Below are positions 52,801 to 64,000 of a DNA stretch of 64,000 nt, one piece after another (the first letter of the stretch is position 1; every line of letters begins with the position of its first letter). Origin of the DNA: Hydractinia symbiolongicarpus. Taxonomy: Eukaryota; Cnidaria; Hydrozoa; Anthoathecata; Hydractiniidae. A program made the position numbers and the translations under genes. Under the pieces are notes generated by a model. That model was not told where the DNA came from. It made no database searches and saw only the letters and a program-made list of their open reading frames with translations. The stretch lies in the NCBI RefSeq assembly GCF_029227915.1, contig NC_079881.1, forward strand, positions 23,351,501 to 23,415,500, given 5' to 3'.

Positions 52801-55315
52801 CCAAGAAATAACATTCTTCTTAACTTGTGACGATTGTGGGAACTCAGCGATTACACTAGACCCCGTGGTAGCGCTCCATTTAAAAATTTAGATAAATAAG
52901 TCATTTTTACTGTGGCACCCATCCTAGCCGTTAGTTCGCGCTGAAGAAATAGGAACAGTTCCAAAGACTACATTTCATTGACTTTCTATCGGTATAAATC
53001 CGTTTAAGTTACAACGGTGGCGTCACATATTCGTACCAACATGTATTTAGCGATAGTATTCAGATATTACTAGGTTGCATGGCTTTTAACAGTAAAACGA
53101 TTGACTGTGGGACTTAATTGAACTGATTTTGGACTTTTACCTTATAAATGTGATAAATGAGGCAGTTTGACTACAAGAAGTAACATTCTTCTTAATTTGA
53201 CATGATTGCTGGAACTCAGCGATTACACTGGGCGCTGTGGTAGCGCTTTATTACAAAATTAAGATAAATAAGTCGTTTTTAACTGTGGCACTAATCCTAG
53301 CCGGTAGTTCGCGCTGAAGAAATAGAGACAGTTTCAAAAAGTCCATTTAATTGACTTTTCAACAGTGTCAATCCGTTTGAGTTACAACGGTTGCGTCACA
53401 TATTCGTACCAACATCTATTTAGCGATAGTATTCGGATATTACTAGGTTGCGTCGCTTTTAACAGTGAAACGTTTGACTGTGGGACTTAATTGAACTGAC
53501 TTTGGACCTTGACCTTATAAATGTTATAAATGAGCCAGTTTGACTACAAGAAATAACATTCTTATTAATCTGACATGATTGTTGGAACTCAGCGATTACA
53601 CTGGGCGCTGTGGTAGCGTTTTATTTAAAAATTAAGATAAATAAGTCTTTTTTTACTGTGGGACCAATCCTAGCCGTTAGTTCGCACTGAAGAAATAGGA
53701 ACAGTTCCAAAGACTACATTTTATTGACTTTCTAGCGGTATAAATCCGTTTGAGTTACAACGGTTGCGTCACATATTCGTACCAACATGTATTTAGCGAT
53801 AGTTTTCGGATATTACTAGGTTGCATCGCTTTTAACAGTGAAACGATTGACTGTGGGACTTAATTGAACTGATTTTGGACTTTGACCTTATAAATGTGAT
53901 AAATGAGGCAGTTTGACTACAAGAAGTAACATTCTTCTTAACTTGACATGATTGTGGGAACTCAGCGATTACACTGGACCCCGTGGTAGCGCTTCATTTA
54001 AAAATTTAGATAAATAAGTCATTCTTACTGTGGGACCAATCCTAGCCGTTAGCGCGCGCTGAAGAAATAGAGACAGTTTCAAAAACTACATTTTATTGAT
54101 TTTCTAACTTTGGGAATCCGTTTGAGTTACAACGGTTGCGTCACATATTCGTACCAACATGTATTTAGTGATTTTCTTCCGATATTACTAGGTTGCATCG
54201 CTTTTAACAGCGAAACGATTGACTCTGGGACTTAATTGAACTGATTTTTGACTTTGGCCTTATAAATGTGATAAGTGAGACAGTTTGACTACAAGAAATA
54301 ACAATCTTCTTAACTTGACATGATTGTGGGAATTCAGCGATTACACTGGACCCCGTGGTAGCGCTCCATTTAAAAATTAAGATAAATAAGTCTTTTTTTA
54401 CTGTGCGACCAATCCTAGCCGTTAGTTCGCGGTGAAGAAATAGGAACAATTTCAGAGACTACATTTCATTGACTTTCTGGCGGTTTCAATCCGTTTGAGT
54501 TACAACGGTTGCGTCACATATTCGTACCAACATGTACTTAGCGATAGTATTCGGATATTACTAGGTTGCATCGCCTTTAACAGTAAAACGATTGACTGTG
54601 GGACTTAATTGAACTGATTTTGGACTTTGACCTTATAAATGTGATAAATGAGGCAGTTTAACTACTAGCAGTAACATGCTTCTTAATTTGACATGATTGC
54701 TGGAACTCAGCGATTACACTGAGCGCTGTGGTAGCGTTTTATTAAAGAATTAAGATAAATAAGCCATTTTTAACTGTGGCACCAATCCTAGCCGGTAGTT
54801 CGCGCTGAAGGAATAGAGACAGTTTCAAAAACTACATTTCATTGATTTTCTAACCTTGTCAGTCCGTTTGAGCTACAACGGTTGCGTCACATATTCGTAC
54901 CAACATGTATTTAGCGATCGTATTGGGATATTACTAGGTTGCATCGCTTTTAACAGTGAAACGATTGACTGTGGGACTTAATTGAACTGATTTTTGACTT
55001 TGACCTTATAAATGTGATAAGTGAGCCAGTTTGACTACAAGAAATAACATTCTTATTAATGTGACATGTTTGCTGGAACTCAGCGATTATACTGGGCGCT
55101 GTGCTAGTGTTTTCTTTGAAAATTAAGATAAATAAGTCTTTTTTTACTGTGGGACCAATCCTAGCCGGTAGTTCGCGCTGAAGAAATAGGAACAATTTCA
55201 GAGACTACATTTCATTGACTTTCTGGCGGTTTCAATCCGTTTGAGTTACAACAGTTGCGTCCCATATTCGTACCAACATGTATTTAGCAATAGTATTCGG
55301 ATATTACTAGGTTGC

Positions 55316-57178
55316 ATCGCTTTTAACAGTGAAACGATTGACTCTGGGACTTAATTGAACTAATTTTTGACTTTGGCCTTATAAATGTGATAAGTGAGAC
55401 AGTTTGACAACAAGAAATAACAATCTTCTTAACTTGACATGATTGTGGGAACTCAGCGATTACACTGGACCCCGTGGTAGCGCTCCATTTAAAAATTTAG
55501 ATTAATAAGTCATTTTTACTGCAGGACCAATCCTAGCCGTTAATTCGCGCAGAAGAAATAGGAACAGTTCCAAAGACTACATTTCATTGACATTCTAGCG
55601 GTATAAGTCCGTTTGAGTTACAACGGTTGCGTCACATATTCGTACCAACATGTACTTAGCGATAGTATTCGGATATTACTAGGTTGCATCGCCTTTAACA
55701 GTGAAACGATTGACTGTGGGACTTAATTGAACTGATTTTTGACTTTGACCTTATAAATGTGATAAATGATGCAGTTTAACTACAAGAAGTAACATGCTTC
55801 TTAATTTGACATGATTGCTGGAACTCAGCGATTACACTGAGCGCTGTGGTAGTGTTTTATTAAAGAATTAAGATAAATAAGCCATTTTTAACTGTGGCAC
55901 CAATCCTAGCCGGTATTTCGCGCTGAAGGAATAGAGACAGTTTCAAAACCTACATTTCATTGATTTTCTAACCTTGTCAGTCCGTTTGAGCTACAACGGT
56001 TGCGTCACATATTCGTAGCAACATGTATTTAGCGATCGTATTGGGATATTACTAGGTTGCATGGCTTTTAACAGTGAAACGATTGACTGTGGGACTTAAT
56101 TGAACTGATTTTTGACTTTGTCCTTAGAAATGTGATAAGTGAGCCAGTTTGACTACAAGAAATAACATTCTTATTAATGTGACATGATTGCTGGAACTCA
56201 GCGATTACACTGGGCGCTGTGCTAGCGTTTTCTTTGAAAATTAAGATAAATAAGTCTTTTTTTACTTTGCGACCAATCCTAGCCGTTAGTTCGCGCTGAA
56301 GAAATAGGAACAATTTCAGAGACTACATTTCATTGACTTTCTGGCGGTTTTAATCCGTTTGAGTTACAACAGTTGCGTCCCATATTCGTACCAACATGTA
56401 TTTAGCGATAGTATTCGGATATTACTAGGTTGCATCGCTTTTAACAGTGAAACGATTGACTCTGGGACTTAATTGAACTGATTATGGACTTTGACCTTAT
56501 AAATGTTATAAGTGAGACAATTGGACTCCCAGAAATAACATTCTTCTTAACTTGACATGATTGTGGGAACTCAGCGATTACACTGGGCGCTGTGGTAGCG
56601 TTTTATTTAAAAATTAAGATAAATAAGTCTTTTTTTACTGCGGGACCAATCCTAGCCGTTAGTTCGCGCTAAAGAAATAGGAACAGTTCCAAAGACTACA
56701 TTTTATTGACTTTCTAGCGGTATAAATCCGTTTGAGTTACAACGGTTGCGTCACATATTCGTACCAACATGTATTTAGCGATAGTTTTCGGATATTACTA
56801 GGTTGCATCGCTTTTAACAGTGAAACGATTGACTGTGGGACTTAATTGAACTGATTTTGGACTTTGACCTTATAAATGTGATAAATGAGGCAGTTTGACT
56901 ACAAGAAGTACATTCTTCTTAATTTAACATGATTGCTGGAACTCAGCGATTACACTGGGCGCTGTGGTAGCGCTTCACTACAACATTAAGATAAATAAGT
57001 CATTTTTAACTGTGGCACCAATCGTAGCCGGTAGTTTGCGCTGAAGAAACAGAGACAGTTTCAAAAACTACATTTTATTGATTTTCTAACTTTGTCAATC
57101 CGTTTGAGTTACAACGGTTGCGTCACATATTCGTACCAACATGTATTTAGCGATAGTTTTCAGATATTACTAGGTTGT
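55316..57178. repeat. 5-mer duplication (1863 bp), copy 1
   Basis: Monomers at 55470, 55842, 56215, 56588 and 56960. They recur 1863 bp later at 57333-58823. Base 55315 (C) against 57178 (T) sets the left limit. Similarity runs past the unit to about 59088. Confidence 0.92.
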
Positions 57179-59041
57179 ATCGCTTTTAACAGTGAAACGA
57201 TTGACTCTGGGACTTAATTGAACTAATTTTTGACTTTGGCCTTATAAATGTGATAAGTGAGACAGTTTGACAACAAGAAATAACAATCTTCTTAACTTGA
57301 CATGATTGTGGGAACTCAGCGATTACACTGGACCCCGTGGTAGCGCTCCATTTAAAAATTTAGATTAATAAGTCATTTTTACTGCAGGACCAATCCTAGC
57401 CGTTAATTCGCGCAGAAGAAATAGGAACAGTTCCAAAGACTACATTTCATTGACATTCTAGCGGTATAAGTCCGTTTGAGTTACAACGGTTGCGTCACAT
57501 ATTCGTACCAACATGTACTTAGCGATAGTATTCGGATATTACTAGGTTGCATCGCCTTTAACAGTGAAACGATTGACTGTGGGACTTAATTGAACTGATT
57601 TTTGACTTTGACCTTATAAATGTGATAAATGATGCAGTTTAACTACAAGAAGTAACATGCTTCTTAATTTGACATGATTGCTGGAACTCAGCGATTACAC
57701 TGAGCGCTGTGGTAGTGTTTTATTAAAGAATTAAGATAAATAAGCCATTTTTAACTGTGGCACCAATCCTAGCCGGTATTTCGCGCTGAAGGAATAGAGA
57801 CAGTTTCAAAACCTACATTTCATTGATTTTCTAACCTTGTCAGTCCGTTTGAGCTACAACGGTTGCGTCACATATTCGTAGCAACATGTATTTAGCGATC
57901 GTATTGGGATATTACTAGGTTGCATGGCTTTTAACAGTGAAACGATTGACTGTGGGACTTAATTGAACTGATTTTTGACTTTGTCCTTAGAAATGTGATA
58001 AGTGAGCCAGTTTGACTACAAGAAATAACATTCTTATTAATGTGACATGATTGCTGGAACTCAGCGATTACACTGGGCGCTGTGCTAGCGTTTTCTTTGA
58101 AAATTAAGATAAATAAGTCTTTTTTTACTTTGCGACCAATCCTAGCCGTTAGTTCGCTCTGAAGAAATAGGAACAATTTCAGAGACTACATTTCATTGAC
58201 TTTCTGGCGGTTTTAATCCGTTTGAGTTACAACAGTTGCGTCCCATATTCGTACCAACATGTATTTAGCGATAGTATTCGGATATTACTAGGTTGCATCG
58301 CTTTTAACAGTGAAACGATTGACTCTGGGACTTAATTGAACTGATTATGGACTTTGACCTTATAAATGTTATAAGTGAGACAATTGGACTCCCAGAAATA
58401 ACATTCTTCTTAACTTGACATGATTGTGGGAACTCAGCGATTACACTGGGCGCTGTGGTAGCGTTTTATTTAAAAATTAAGATAAATAAGTCTTTTTTTA
58501 CTGCGGGACCAATCCTAGCCGTTAGTTCGCGCTAAAGAAATAGGAACAGTTCCAAAGACTACATTTTATTGACTTTCTAGCGGTATAAATCCGTTTGAGT
58601 TACAACGGTTGCGTCACATATTCGTACCAACATGTATTTAGCGATAGTTTTCGGATATTACTAGGTTGCATCGCTTTTAACAGTGAAACGATTGACTGTG
58701 GGACTTAATTGAACTGATTTTGGACTTTGACCTTATAAATGTGATAAATGAGGCAGTTTGACTACAAGAAGTACATTCTTCTTAATTTAACATGATTGCT
58801 GGAACTCAGCGATTACACTGGGCGCTGTGGTAGCGCTTCACTACAACATTAAGATAAATAAGTCATTTTTAACTGTGGCACCAATCGTAGCCGGTAGTTT
58901 GCGCTGAAGAAACAGAGACAGTTTCAAAAACTACATTTTATTGATTTTCTAACTTTGTCAATCCGTTTGAGTTACAACGGTTGCGTCACATATTCGTACC
59001 AACATGTATTTAGCGATAGTTTTCAGATATTACTAGGTTGT
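57179..59041. repeat. 5-mer duplication (1863 bp), copy 2
   Basis: Near-identical to 55316-57178. The one change I found is T at 58158 (GTTCGCTCTG) where copy 1 has GTTCGCGCTG. Confidence 0.92.
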
Positions 59042-61277
59042 ATCGCTTTTAACAGTGAAACGATTGACTCTGGGACTTAATTGAACTGATTTTGGACTTT
59101 GACCTTATAAATGTTATGAGTGAGACAATTGGACTCCAATAAATAACATTCTTCTTAACTTGACATGATTGTGGGAACTCAGCGATTACACTGGACCCCG
59201 TGGTAGCGCTTCATTTAAAAATTTAGATAAATAAGTCTTTCTTACTGTGGCACTAATCCTAGCCGTTAGCGCGCGCTGAAGATATAGAGACAGTTTCAAA
59301 AAATCCATTTAATTGACTTTTCAACAGTGTCAATCCGTTTGAGTTACAACGGTTGCGTCACATATTCGTACCAACATGTATTTAGTGATTTTCTTCCGAT
59401 ATTACTAGGTTGCGTCGCTTTTAACAGTGAAACGTTTGACTGTGGGACTTAATTGAACTGACTTTGGACCTTGACCTTATAAATGTTATAAATGAGCCAG
59501 TTTGACTACAAGAAATAACATTCTTATTAATCTGACATGATTGTTGGAACTCAGCGATTACACTGGGCGCTGTGGTAGCGTTTTATTTAAAAATTAAGAT
59601 AAATAAGTCTTTTTTTACTGTGGGACCAATCCTAGCCGTTAGTTCGCACTGAAGAAATAGGAACAGTTCCAAAGACTACATTTTATTGACTTTCTAGCGG
59701 TATAAATCCGTTTGAGTTACAACGGTTGCGTCACATATTCGTACCAACATGTATTTAGCGATAGTTTTCGGATATTACTAGGTTGCATCGCTTTTAACAG
59801 TGAAACGATTGACTGTGGGACTTAATTGAACTGATTTTGGACTTTGACCTTATAAATGTGATAAATGAGGCAGTTTGACTACAAGAAGTAACATTCTTCT
59901 TAACTTGACATGATTGTGGGAACTCAGCGATTACACTGGACCCCGTGGTAGCGCTTCATTTAAAAATTTAGATAAATAAGTCATTCTTACTGTGGGACCA
60001 ATCCTAGCCGTTAGCGCGCGCTGAAGAAATAGAGACAGTTTCAAAAACTACATTTTATTGATTTTCTAACTTTGGGAATCCGTTTGAGTTACAACGGTTG
60101 CGTCACATATTCGTACCAACATGTATTTAGTGATTTTCTTCCGATATTACTAGGTTGCATCGCTTTTAACAGCGAAACGATTGACTCTGGGACTTAATTG
60201 AACTGATTTTTGACTTTGGCCTTATAAATGTGATAAGTGAGACAGTTTGACTACAAGAAATAACAATCTTCTTAACTTGACATGATTGTGGGAATTCAGC
60301 GATTACACTGGACCCCGTGGTAGCGCTCCATTTAAAAATTAAGATAAATAAGTCTTTTTTTACTGTGCGACCAATCCTAGCCGTTAGTTCGCGCTGAAGA
60401 AATAGGAACAATTTCAGAGACTACATTTCATTGACTTTCTGGCGGTTTCAATCCGTTTGAGTTACAACGGTTGCGTCACATATTCGTACCAACATGTACT
60501 TAGCGATAGTATTCGGATATTACTAGGTTGCATCGCCTTTAACAGTAAAACGATTGACTGTGGGACTTAATTGAACTGATTTTGGACTTTGACCTTATAA
60601 ATGTGATAAATGAGGCAGTTTAACTACTAGCAGTAACATGCTTCTTAATTTGACATGATTGCTGGAACTCAGCGATTACACTGAGCGCTGTGGTAGCGTT
60701 TTATTAAAGAATTAAGATAAATAAGCCATTTTTAACTGTGGCACCAATCCTAGCCGGTAGTTCGCGCTGAAGGAATAGAGACAGTTTCAAAAACTACATT
60801 TCATTGATTTTCTAACCTTGTCAGTCCGTTTGAGCTACAACGGTTGCGTCACATATTCGTACCAACATGTATTTAGCGATCGTATTGGGATATTACTAGG
60901 TTGCATCGCTTTTAACAGTGAAACGATTGACTGTGGGACTTAATTGAACTGATTTTTGACTTTGACCTTATAAATGTGATAAGTGAGCCAGTTTGACTAC
61001 AAGAAATAACATTCTTATTAATGTGACATGTTTGCTGGAACTCAGCGATTATACTGGGCGCTGTGCTAGTGTTTTCTTTGAAAATTAAGATAAATAAGTC
61101 TTTTTTTACTGTGGGACCAATCCTAGCCGGTAGTTCGCGCTGAAGAAATAGGAACAATTTCAGAGACTACATTTCATTGACTTTCTGGCGGTTTCAATCC
61201 GTTTGAGTTACAACAGTTGCGTCCCATATTCGTACCAACATGTATTTAGCAATAGTATTCGGATATTACTAGGTTGC

Positions 61278-63140
61278 ATCGCTTTTAACAGTGAAACGAT
61301 TGACTCTGGGACTTAATTGAACTAATTTTTGACTTTGGCCTTATAAATGTGATAAGTGAGACAGTTTGACAACAAGAAATAACAATCTTCTTAACTTGAC
61401 ATGATTGTGGGAACTCAGCGATTACACTGGACCCCGTGGTAGCGCTCCATTTAAAAATTTAGATTAATAAGTCATTTTTACTGCAGGACCAATCCTAGCC
61501 GTTAATTCGCGCAGAAGAAATAGGAACAGTTCCAAAGACTACATTTCATTGACATTCTAGCGGTATAAGTCCGTTTGAGTTACAACGGTTGCGTCACATA
61601 TTCGTACCAACATGTACTTAGCGATAGTATTCGGATATTACTAGGTTGCATCGCCTTTAACAGTGAAACGATTGACTGTGGGACTTAATTGAACTGATTT
61701 TTGACTTTGACCTTATAAATGTGATAAATGATGCAGTTTAACTACAAGAAGTAACATGCTTCTTAATTTGACATGATTGCTGGAACTCAGCGATTACACT
61801 GAGCGCTGTGGTAGTGTTTTATTAAAGAATTAAGATAAATAAGCCATTTTTAACTGTGGCACCAATCCTAGCCGGTATTTCGCGCTGAAGGAATAGAGAC
61901 AGTTTCAAAACCTACATTTCATTGATTTTCTAACCTTGTCAGTCCGTTTGAGCTACAACGGTTGCGTCACATATTCGTAGCAACATGTATTTAGCGATCG
62001 TATTGGGATATTACTAGGTTGCATGGCTTTTAACAGTGAAACGATTGACTGTGGGACTTAATTGAACTGATTTTTGACTTTGTCCTTAGAAATGTGATAA
62101 GTGAGCCAGTTTGACTACAAGAAATAACATTCTTATTAATGTGACATGATTGCTGGAACTCAGCGATTACACTGGGCGCTGTGCTAGCGTTTTCTTTGAA
62201 AATTAAGATAAATAAGTCTTTTTTTACTTTGCGACCAATCCTAGCCGTTAGTTCGCGCTGAAGAAATAGGAACAATTTCAGAGACTACATTTCATTGACT
62301 TTCTGGCGGTTTTAATCCGTTTGAGTTACAACAGTTGCGTCCCATATTCGTACCAACATGTATTTAGCGATAGTATTCGGATATTACTAGGTTGCATCGC
62401 TTTTAACAGTGAAACGATTGACTCTGGGACTTAATTGAACTGATTATGGACTTTGACCTTATAAATGTTATAAGTGAGACAATTGGACTCCCAGAAATAA
62501 CATTCTTCTTAACTTGACATGATTGTGGGAACTCAGCGATTACACTGGGCGCTGTGGTAGCGTTTTATTTAAAAATTAAGATAAATAAGTCTTTTTTTAC
62601 TGCGGGACCAATCCTAGCCGTTAGTTCGCGCTAAAGAAATAGGAACAGTTCCAAAGACTACATTTTATTGACTTTCTAGCGGTATAAATCCGTTTGAGTT
62701 ACAACGGTTGCGTCACATATTCGTACCAACATGTATTTAGCGATAGTTTTCGGATATTACTAGGTTGCATCGCTTTTAACAGTGAAACGATTGACTGTGG
62801 GACTTAATTGAACTGATTTTGGACTTTGACCTTATAAATGTGATAAATGAGGCAGTTTGACTACAAGAAGTACATTCTTCTTAATTTAACATGATTGCTG
62901 GAACTCAGCGATTACACTGGGCGCTGTGGTAGCGCTTCACTACAACATTAAGATAAATAAGTCATTTTTAACTGTGGCACCAATCGTAGCCGGTAGTTTG
63001 CGCTGAAGAAACAGAGACAGTTTCAAAAACTACATTTTATTGATTTTCTAACTTTGTCAATCCGTTTGAGTTACAACGGTTGCGTCACATATTCGTACCA
63101 ACATGTATTTAGCGATAGTTTTCAGATATTACTAGGTTGT
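61278..63140. repeat. 5-mer unit in the second 16-mer, copy 1
   Basis: The counterpart, 5962 bp on, of 55316-57178. Its presence shows that the 5-mer had already been duplicated when the 16-mer duplicated. Confidence 0.9.
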
Positions 63141-64000
63141 ATCGCTTTTAACAGTGAAACGATTGACTCTGGGACTTAATTGAACTAATTTTTGACTTTG
63201 GCCTTATAAATGTGATAAGTGAGACAGTTTGACAACAAGAAATAACAATCTTCTTAACTTGACATGATTGTGGGAACTCAGCGATTACACTGGACCCCGT
63301 GGTAGCGCTCCATTTAAAAATTTAGATTAATAAGTCATTTTTACTGCAGGACCAATCCTAGCCGTTAATTCGCGCAGAAGAAATAGGAACAGTTCCAAAG
63401 ACTACATTTCATTGACATTCTAGCGGTATAAGTCCGTTTGAGTTACAACGGTTGCGTCACATATTCGTACCAACATGTACTTAGCGATAGTATTCGGATA
63501 TTACTAGGTTGCATCGCCTTTAACAGTGAAACGATTGACTGTGGGACTTAATTGAACTGATTTTTGACTTTGACCTTATAAATGTGATAAATGATGCAGT
63601 TTAACTACAAGAAGTAACATGCTTCTTAATTTGACATGATTGCTGGAACTCAGCGATTACACTGAGCGCTGTGGTAGTGTTTTATTAAAGAATTAAGATA
63701 AATAAGCCATTTTTAACTGTGGCACCAATCCTAGCCGGTATTTCGCGCTGAAGGAATAGAGACAGTTTCAAAACCTACATTTCATTGATTTTCTAACCTT
63801 GTCAGTCCGTTTGAGCTACAACGGTTGCGTCACATATTCGTAGCAACATGTATTTAGCGATCGTATTGGGATATTACTAGGTTGCATGGCTTTTAACAGT
63901 GAAACGATTGACTGTGGGACTTAATTGAACTGATTTTTGACTTTGTCCTTAGAAATGTGATAAGTGAGCCAGTTTGACTACAAGAAATAACATTCTTATT
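63141..64000. repeat. 5-mer unit in the second 16-mer, copy 2, cut by window edge
   Basis: The counterpart of 57179-58038. It begins with the same GTTGTATCGC to GACTCTGGG junction and remains in register to the end of the window. Confidence 0.9.

Larger units (their letters stand above)
36108..52860. repeat. Block VIII: family A monomers, 45 copies
   Basis: Monomers start at 36108, 36480, 36852, 37225, 37597, 37970, 38343, 38713, 39083, 39455, 39828, 40201, 40571, 40943, 41316, 41688, 42061, 42433, 42806, 43179, 43551, 43924, 44296, 44669, 45041, 45414, 45786, 46158, 46530, 46901, 47274, 47647, 48020, 48392, 48765, 49137, 49510, 49882, 50255, 50627, 50999, 51371, 51744, 52116 and 52488. Head types are those of block I. 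The monomer at 37970 shares CTTTCGAACGG with 4841, and 52116-52488 follow 7075-7446. Block VIII is therefore an expanded relative of block I across the B and C blocks. Confidence 0.88.
53436..59397. repeat. 16-mer higher-order repeat (5962 bp), copy 1
   Basis: Sixteen monomers, those at 53606 through 59196, recur exactly 5962 bp later. Base 53435 (G) against 59397 (C) sets the left limit. The only substitution I noted is 54432 G against 60394 C. The unit already contains the internal 5-mer duplication. Confidence 0.92.
1..64000. repeat. Satellite DNA array, ~372-bp monomer, 172 copies
   Basis: The same unit recurs head to tail across the entire window, always on the same strand. Each unit opens with CGCTGTGGTAGCG or a variant (CCCCGTGG, CACCGTGG, CTCTGTGG, CTCGATGG, CCATGTGG, CACTGTGG, TGCTGTAG) and carries a nearly constant core around TTCGTACCAACATGTATTTA. 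I placed 172 starts, averaging 372.3 bp apart. Lengths are 370-374 bp except for two monomers of 362 bp. No unit is interrupted by foreign DNA, and there is no inversion. This is classic satellite organisation, expected in eukaryotic heterochromatin; the chromosomal site and species cannot be read from the sequence. I do not recognise the family. I looked for an older internal duplication (two ~186-bp halves) and saw only short scattered similarities. Confidence 0.99.
52861..64000. repeat. Block IX: family D monomers, 30 copies (last partial)
   Basis: Monomers start at 52861, 53233, 53606, 53979, 54351, 54724, 55097, 55470, 55842, 56215, 56588, 56960, 57333, 57705, 58078, 58451, 58823, 59196, 59568, 59941, 60313, 60686, 61059, 61432, 61804, 62177, 62550, 62922, 63295 and 63667. 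Markers are ACAATTTCAGAGACTAC, TTTCTGGCGGTTT, TCTAACCTTGTCAGTCC with GAGCTACAACGG, GATCGTATTGGGATATT and GTTTTCTTTGAAAATT. The first few monomers are C-like. The last monomer is cut by the window edge after 334 bp. Confidence 0.88.
59398..64000. repeat. 16-mer higher-order repeat (5962 bp), copy 2, cut by window edge
   Basis: The first 4,603 bp of the second copy, with the same monomer order and no length change. The pattern is still in register at position 64000, so the copy continues beyond the window. Confidence 0.92.

Noticed and set aside
54204-62275. Seven minus-strand open frames of 81 codons
   Set aside because: These recur at 5962-bp and 1863-bp offsets because the satellite does. 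They start and stop within monomers, have low-complexity composition, and their substitutions show no preference for silent sites.
1-64000. CRISPR array
   Set aside because: The repeats are whole 372-bp units with homologous, not unique, intervening sequence, and no cas genes are present.
1-64000. Monomer as an ancient dimer of ~186 bp (two nucleosome lengths)
   Set aside because: Comparing the two halves by eye shows only short matches such as TTGACT and GGTTGC(G/A)TC, at inconsistent offsets.
1-64000. Transposon-derived or telomere-associated sequence
   Set aside because: I found no terminal repeats, target-site duplications, transposase or reverse-transcriptase frames, and no runs of TTAGG or TTAGGG.

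Overview
The whole window is one uninterrupted, head-to-tail tandem array of a satellite DNA. The monomer is about 372 bp. I placed 172 monomer starts, all in the same orientation: 171 complete monomers and one cut by the right edge. Mean spacing is 63,666/171 = 372.3 bp, and nearly all monomers are 370-374 bp. Position 1 falls on the start I use for the monomer (the C of CGCTGTGG or its variants). I see no gene, RNA gene, transposon, CRISPR array, telomere repeat or unique spacer. The longest open frames (61-81 codons) are by-products of the satellite and recur only because it recurs. This organisation points to constitutive heterochromatin (centromeric, pericentromeric or subtelomeric) of a eukaryote. 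I do not recognise the satellite family and cannot name the species. One monomer counted by hand is 36.5% GC with CpG at about the expected frequency, so nothing suggests long-term CpG methylation decay.

Layout, using my own family labels. Family A fills 1-8188, 11171-14145, 18245-19730 and 36108-52860. Family B fills 8189-11170, 14146-18244 and 19731-23828, with isolated A-like monomers inside (for example 16755 and 20848). Family C fills 23829-36107. Family D fills 52861-64000. Families differ at the monomer head, in a short segment after the central core, and in the tail. The central core (45 bp, 3496-3540 in the reference monomer) is nearly constant everywhere.

On top of the monomer lies a patchwork of higher-order repeats of many lengths: 1-mer (370-372 bp), 2-mer (745), 3-mer (1117-1118), 4-mer (1488), 5-mer (1863), 6-mer (2226, carrying a 10-bp deletion), 7-mer (2608), 8-mer (2983), 11/12-mer (4096/4470), 13-mer (4840), 16-mers (5957 and 5962) and a 19-mer (7073). 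Several are nested: the 5,962-bp 16-mer at the right end contains a 5-mer duplication. Hybrid monomers and short family-switch patches mark crossover or conversion junctions. The picture is a satellite under active unequal exchange, with no single higher-order unit fixed.

No protein-based system is visible. What may be undescribed is the satellite itself, its multi-length repeat hierarchy and its conserved core. Higher-order-repeat limits were read by eye and are good to tens of bases unless a diagnostic base is cited.
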